From NCBI GenBank assembly GCA_018667855.1, contig JABIRL010000175.1:1-35772 (forward strand): DNA of 35,772 nt. The letters are read 5' to 3'. Position numbers and translations under genes: made by a program. Position 1 is the first letter of the stretch. Every line of letters begins with the position of its first letter. Origin of the DNA: Rhodospirillaceae bacterium. Lineage in GTDB: Bacteria; Pseudomonadota; Alphaproteobacteria; GCA-2731375. This document shows positions 33,701-35,772 of this stretch, piece by piece. The notes below the pieces were generated by a model. That model was not told where the DNA came from. It made no database searches and saw only the letters and a program-made list of their open reading frames with translations.

Positions 33701-35772
33701 AACGTCTTGTCGATGCGAAACGGCACGGAACCGCCCACGGGGCTGTGGTCACGCGTCCGCGGGCGATCAAGTGGCACCGCGAGCGGGCTGGGCGGAACCG
33801 CGAGACGTCTTTGCCAATACGCAATCTGCCCATCCGCCGTTGCTTGCATCCGCCGTTCGCGCCATTGGGCATAGGCGCGATAGTTGGCCTTGGGCGCATC
33901 GCCGAGCGTCCCACTGGTTAACAAGGCAATCAGATCGCCGAGTATCAAGCCAAGCGAGGTGTTGTCGGAGACGATATGATGCAGCGAAAGTATCAGGACG
34001 CCATCTCCGTCCGCCGTTTCCACGAAACTCAACCGACTGGTTTTTCCCCGGTCAATCCGGAATGACAGGGCCGCGTCCCCCTGCGCCGTCGCGCGCACCA
34101 GATCGTCCAGGGTTTCGTACCGGCCAACGGTTCGGTTCGTGATGGTCGGCACCCCGGCGGACAGGATTTCGACCTCCGATCCGGTATCACCGCTTGTATA
34201 TGCGGTTCGCAAGACAGGATGGCGTTCGGCCAACATCCCGAACGCGGCGCCAAGTGCTTCTTCCGCGTTCGGTAATTTCAGTTTGATTGCCGCTTGCATG
34301 ACATAGGCCGTGGCCTGCCCGCCCAGTTCATTTTCAAGCCAAAGCTGCTGCTCGCCCGGTGAAGCCTGGGGCGCCTCATCCGTCTGCAATTGTAGTTGCG
34401 GTCCCAGATCCACGGTCGATCCCGGCGCTGTGCCCGCGGCGCAATTCCCTTGCGCGATCAATGCCGCGACACCCCGGGCGGTGCGCCCGCCATGAACGAT
34501 ATCAGCGGGAACCTCCTGCCCAAGACCACGTCTCAGCCGCGCCACCAGACGGATCGCGTTCAGGGAGGTCCCGCCGGCTTCGAAAAAATCGGTATCCCCG
34601 TCCATCTCCGGTGTGTCGAGAATGGTGCGATATAGATCAAGCACCAGGGGCAGGTCCGCTGGAGCCGCCGGTTGCGCTGGAAACATTGTCAATGCCAGGC
34701 CTTGCGGCGTCGGGCTTAACGCCAGATCAGCATATTCGATGGTCTGTCCGAAGTGACGTTTCAGCCGCGCGATTAGCCTTATGGCGCCAAGCGAGGTGCC
34801 GCCGGCGGCGAAGAAATCCGTATCCGCGCCCGCGTCTTCCTCTTGCAGGACATTTCGCCAGATGGTGATCAGCGCTTCCAGCTTTTCCGGATCGGCAAGT
34901 TCCTCCTCGCCACTTTCCCGGGCTATCGATTGATCAAGCGCGACGCCTGGCCTGCCGTCCATGATGATCGCGGCGATGTCCAGCGATGCCAACGCGCCCC
35001 GGTCGACCTTGTCATTGGCGGTCAAGGGCAGGCTATCGCGAAGGACGAACCGGTCCGGCACCATATAGGGCGGTAATCGAGAGGTTAGCGCCGCGTTGCA
35101 GGCTTCAACCGTCGCCGCGCCGGTATAAAAGGCCACCAGGCGCTGATCGCCGCCGCCGCTCATGGCGACGACGGCGGCACCGCTTACGCCGTCGACCGCC
35201 TGCAATCTGGCTTCAATTTCTCCAGGCTCAATGCGGTAGCCACTGACCTTCAGTTGATTATCATTCCGGCCCAGGTATTCCAGATTTCCGTCCGCTCCCA
35301 GTCTGACAAGATCACCGGTCCGATACATCCGGCTTCCCGGGTGGTCCGTGAACGGGTCGGCGATGAAGCGGTCCGCCGTCAATCCCGCCTGGCGCCAATA
35401 TCCCCAGCTGACACCGGCCCCGCCAATATAGAGCTCTCCCACCATGCCGGCCGGTATCGGGGCGAGCTTTCGATCAAGGACATATAATTGAGTGTTCCAG
35501 ATCGCCTTGCCGATTGGCTCGCTACGCCCATCGGGGGCTGAATTTCCGAGCTTGAAAGCCGTGCATCCCACCACTGTTTCTGTGGGGCCGTATTCGTTGA
35601 AAATTGCCACCGACGGCGCCGCCTTGCGCCAGGGGGTCGTCGTGCTTTTCGTCAAGGCCTCGCCGCCGACCACGAATTTGCGGCTGCCGGTGCTTTGCTT
35701 CGCGATGGGATGCAGCTCCGCCAACAGGCCCAGATGGGCCGGGGTCAGCTTCACGAATCCGTAGTCCGCACC
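30730..35772 (-). CDS. Nonribosomal peptide synthetase, A(partial)-T-T-C-A-T-TE (5' end cut by window edge)
   Basis: Numbering from the GTG at 35754; the frame is open to the window edge, so the true start lies outside. Domains: end of an adenylation domain (to about residue 255; FNEYGPTET, YRTGDL, NDKVDR), two carrier domains in tandem (serines 321 and 397, both in a GGTSL motif), condensation (about 455-890; active site HHIVSDN, 592-598), adenylation (about 905-1350; FTSGTTGEPK, AYGPCEAT, TGKIDR), carrier (Ser1411 in GGHSL), and thioesterase (about 1457-1674; GWSLG with the nucleophile Ser1534, His1649 or 1650). The visible specificity residues read K-V-G-E-V-G-K for the first A domain (Asn/Asp-like) and D-A-W-T-V-A-A-V-C-K for the second (Phe-like). 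The thioesterase shows this is the last synthetase of its line. Confidence 0.93.
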   Translation of the reverse strand, partial: GADYGFVKLTPAHLGLLAELHPIAKQSTGSRKFVVGGEALTKSTTTPWRKAAPSVAIFNEYGPTETVVGCTAFKLGNSAPDGRSEPIGKAIWNTQLYVLDRKLAPIPAGMVGELYIGGAGVSWGYWRQAGLTADRFIADPFTDHPGSRMYRTGDLVRLGADGNLEYLGRNDNQLKVSGYRIEPGEIEARLQAVDGVSGAAVVAMSGGGDQRLVAFYTGAATVEACNAALTSRLPPYMVPDRFVLRDSLPLTANDKVDRGALASLDIAAIIMDGRPGVALDQSIARESGEEELADPEKLEALITIWRNVLQEEDAGADTDFFAAGGTSLGAIRLIARLKRHFGQTIEYADLALSPTPQGLALTMFPAQPAAPADLPLVLDLYRTILDTPEMDGDTDFFEAGGTSLNAIRLVARLRRGLGQEVPADIVHGGRTARGVAALIAQGNCAAGTAPGSTVDLGPQLQLQTDEAPQASPGEQQLWLENELGGQATAYVMQAAIKLKLPNAEEALGAAFGMLAERHPVLRTAYTSGDTGSEVEILSAGVPTITNRTVGRYETLDDLVRATAQGDAALSFRIDRGKTSRLSFVETADGDGVLILSLHHIVSDNTSLGLILGDLIALLTSGTLGDAPKANYRAYAQWRERRMQATADGQIAYWQRRLAVPPSPLAVPLDRPRTRDHSPVGGSVPFRIDKTLTNAAASLARRNGGSIQNVLVAAYTIFLHRLTGAGDLIFGIPVSDRPEGFDDVAGYFLNTLPLRVKIAGGETGEMLLQQIRDTMAELLSHADQPLARIVEATNPERFEGRTPLLQTVLDWREGNPQLDDLVADEQPQPEAYPLDVATAPFDLALSLSGQEDGTITGGFIFDYASLDSETVAAWTRSFVMILEGLVQQSDCPIRRLPTVAAQDLDRASLAGPKVDAPPELSLLLLRALAEYDSLPAVESGDVTLTYGDLRARAQDIIPGPGKVSIIDTDDPVERVVQALAAILGQKVLALFDPALPQARRDKMRSTLLAIETEGIDGTVASYVQFTSGTTGEPKAALLSRVGLANLIRTLGNDLSIKPGSRVLQLAAPAFDAWVWEVFITLGAGGTLVLADRSALHAGEPLAVCLRERAVSHVTITPSALAALGQVDLPELTTIVAAGEPLSADLMETWAPGRRMFNAYGPCEATVCASHGVCAAGSDTPDIGTPIVGMTAMVMDRYAMPAIPGAVGELWVGGIGVGLGYVGAPAITAERFIADPGADDGRRLYCTGDMARIRTNVRIQFIGRDDRQVKVRGVRMELDEIEAALQAVAGVRQAAAKTVPDATGRPALAAWVTGPAHDEAASIREALAIHLPETMLPAFLTVLDHMPVTATGKIDRLALSDPRKAAAHPDQAIAAGEPSAGAEPCSELEAVILDVFADILALPARPGRDQNFFVLGGHSLLVVRLAAALSGKLDRKVPLPAVFANPTAAGLAGLFTSGETQNACVIRTLRHGTGPAAFLFHAVDGSGHCYDQLAGNWHGDRHINVVEQGQGFDSLETLAEGYAQAIDTAAGDGDTVLLGGWSLGATIAAAVAEQLRRQGRDVRVVLIDAARPVPHENEHSADETEIAAAAKAAGADGATVDRVRENIRIAANHSFGRIPGPAAVIRASDTPREGAAPDLGWAGVFDSTAVKTMPGSHHTILRSGDLPALSRQIERLWDEQEA

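Noticed and set aside
1-35772. CRISPR arrays, prophage, insertion sequences, tRNA or rRNA genes
   Set aside because: No spaced direct repeats, transposase or integrase motifs, or tRNA-like cloverleaf with CCA/T-loop were found by eye.

Overview
The window looks like part of an alphaproteobacterial chromosome, probably a free-living, motile member of the Rhodospirillales or a neighbouring order. The signs are GC-rich coding sequence, a typical alphaproteobacterial flagellin terminus behind a sigma-54-type promoter, a hybrid histidine kinase core of the PleC/DivJ style, heterotetrameric sarcosine oxidase, and a Tat-exported TRAP binding protein. The lineage is inferred from family resemblance only. 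No rRNA, tRNA, CRISPR array, transposase or integrase was seen.

Layout. Positions 1-2993 (minus strand) hold an FAD-linked D-hydroxyacid oxidase followed by sarcosine oxidase soxB-soxD-soxA, with soxA cut by the window edge. Positions 3077-8857 hold single housekeeping or accessory genes: a small unknown protein, a lipoprotein alpha/beta hydrolase, a nitroreductase, a 4Fe-4S-type uracil-DNA glycosylase, a three-PAS histidine kinase, the remains of an enoyl-CoA hydratase, and a hotdog thioesterase.

Positions 8854-18582 form one long minus-strand run. It starts with a TRAP transporter (dctP, a hairpin, dctQ, dctM) and an amidase. After a small membrane protein comes a tightly packed five-gene set: PEP-synthase-like kinase, CysC-like kinase, unknown protein, formyltransferase fold protein, methyltransferase. 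The two kinases resemble the pair that begins and ends phosphoramidate (MeOPN) biosynthesis in Campylobacter capsules (L-glutamine kinase and CDP-phosphoramidate kinase), so the set may make an N-P bonded or otherwise phosphorylated surface group or small molecule. This is an inference.

Positions 18739-24680 hold a phytanoyl-CoA dioxygenase relative, a glutathione S-transferase, an 886-residue flagellin and an SLC4-type anion transporter. The flagellin carries an apparently complete seven-bladed FG-GAP/VCBS beta-propeller between its conserved ends, and one blade is itself interrupted by about 275 residues. Its promoter matches the sigma-54 consensus and overlaps a perfect 12-bp inverted repeat.

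Positions 24781-27578 hold two small proteins, a phosphopantetheinyl transferase, a ParA-type ATPase and a DUF697-like membrane protein, followed by two complex palindromic elements. Positions 27728-35772 (minus strand) are a nonribosomal peptide operon: an NRPS (partial A-T-T-C-A-T-TE, cut by the window edge), a SyrP/TauD-type hydroxylase, and a B12-binding radical SAM enzyme of a family normally tied to ribosomal peptides. The readable specificity residues suggest Asn/Asp then Phe. The phosphopantetheinyl transferase at 25237 is the likely activator of the carrier domains.
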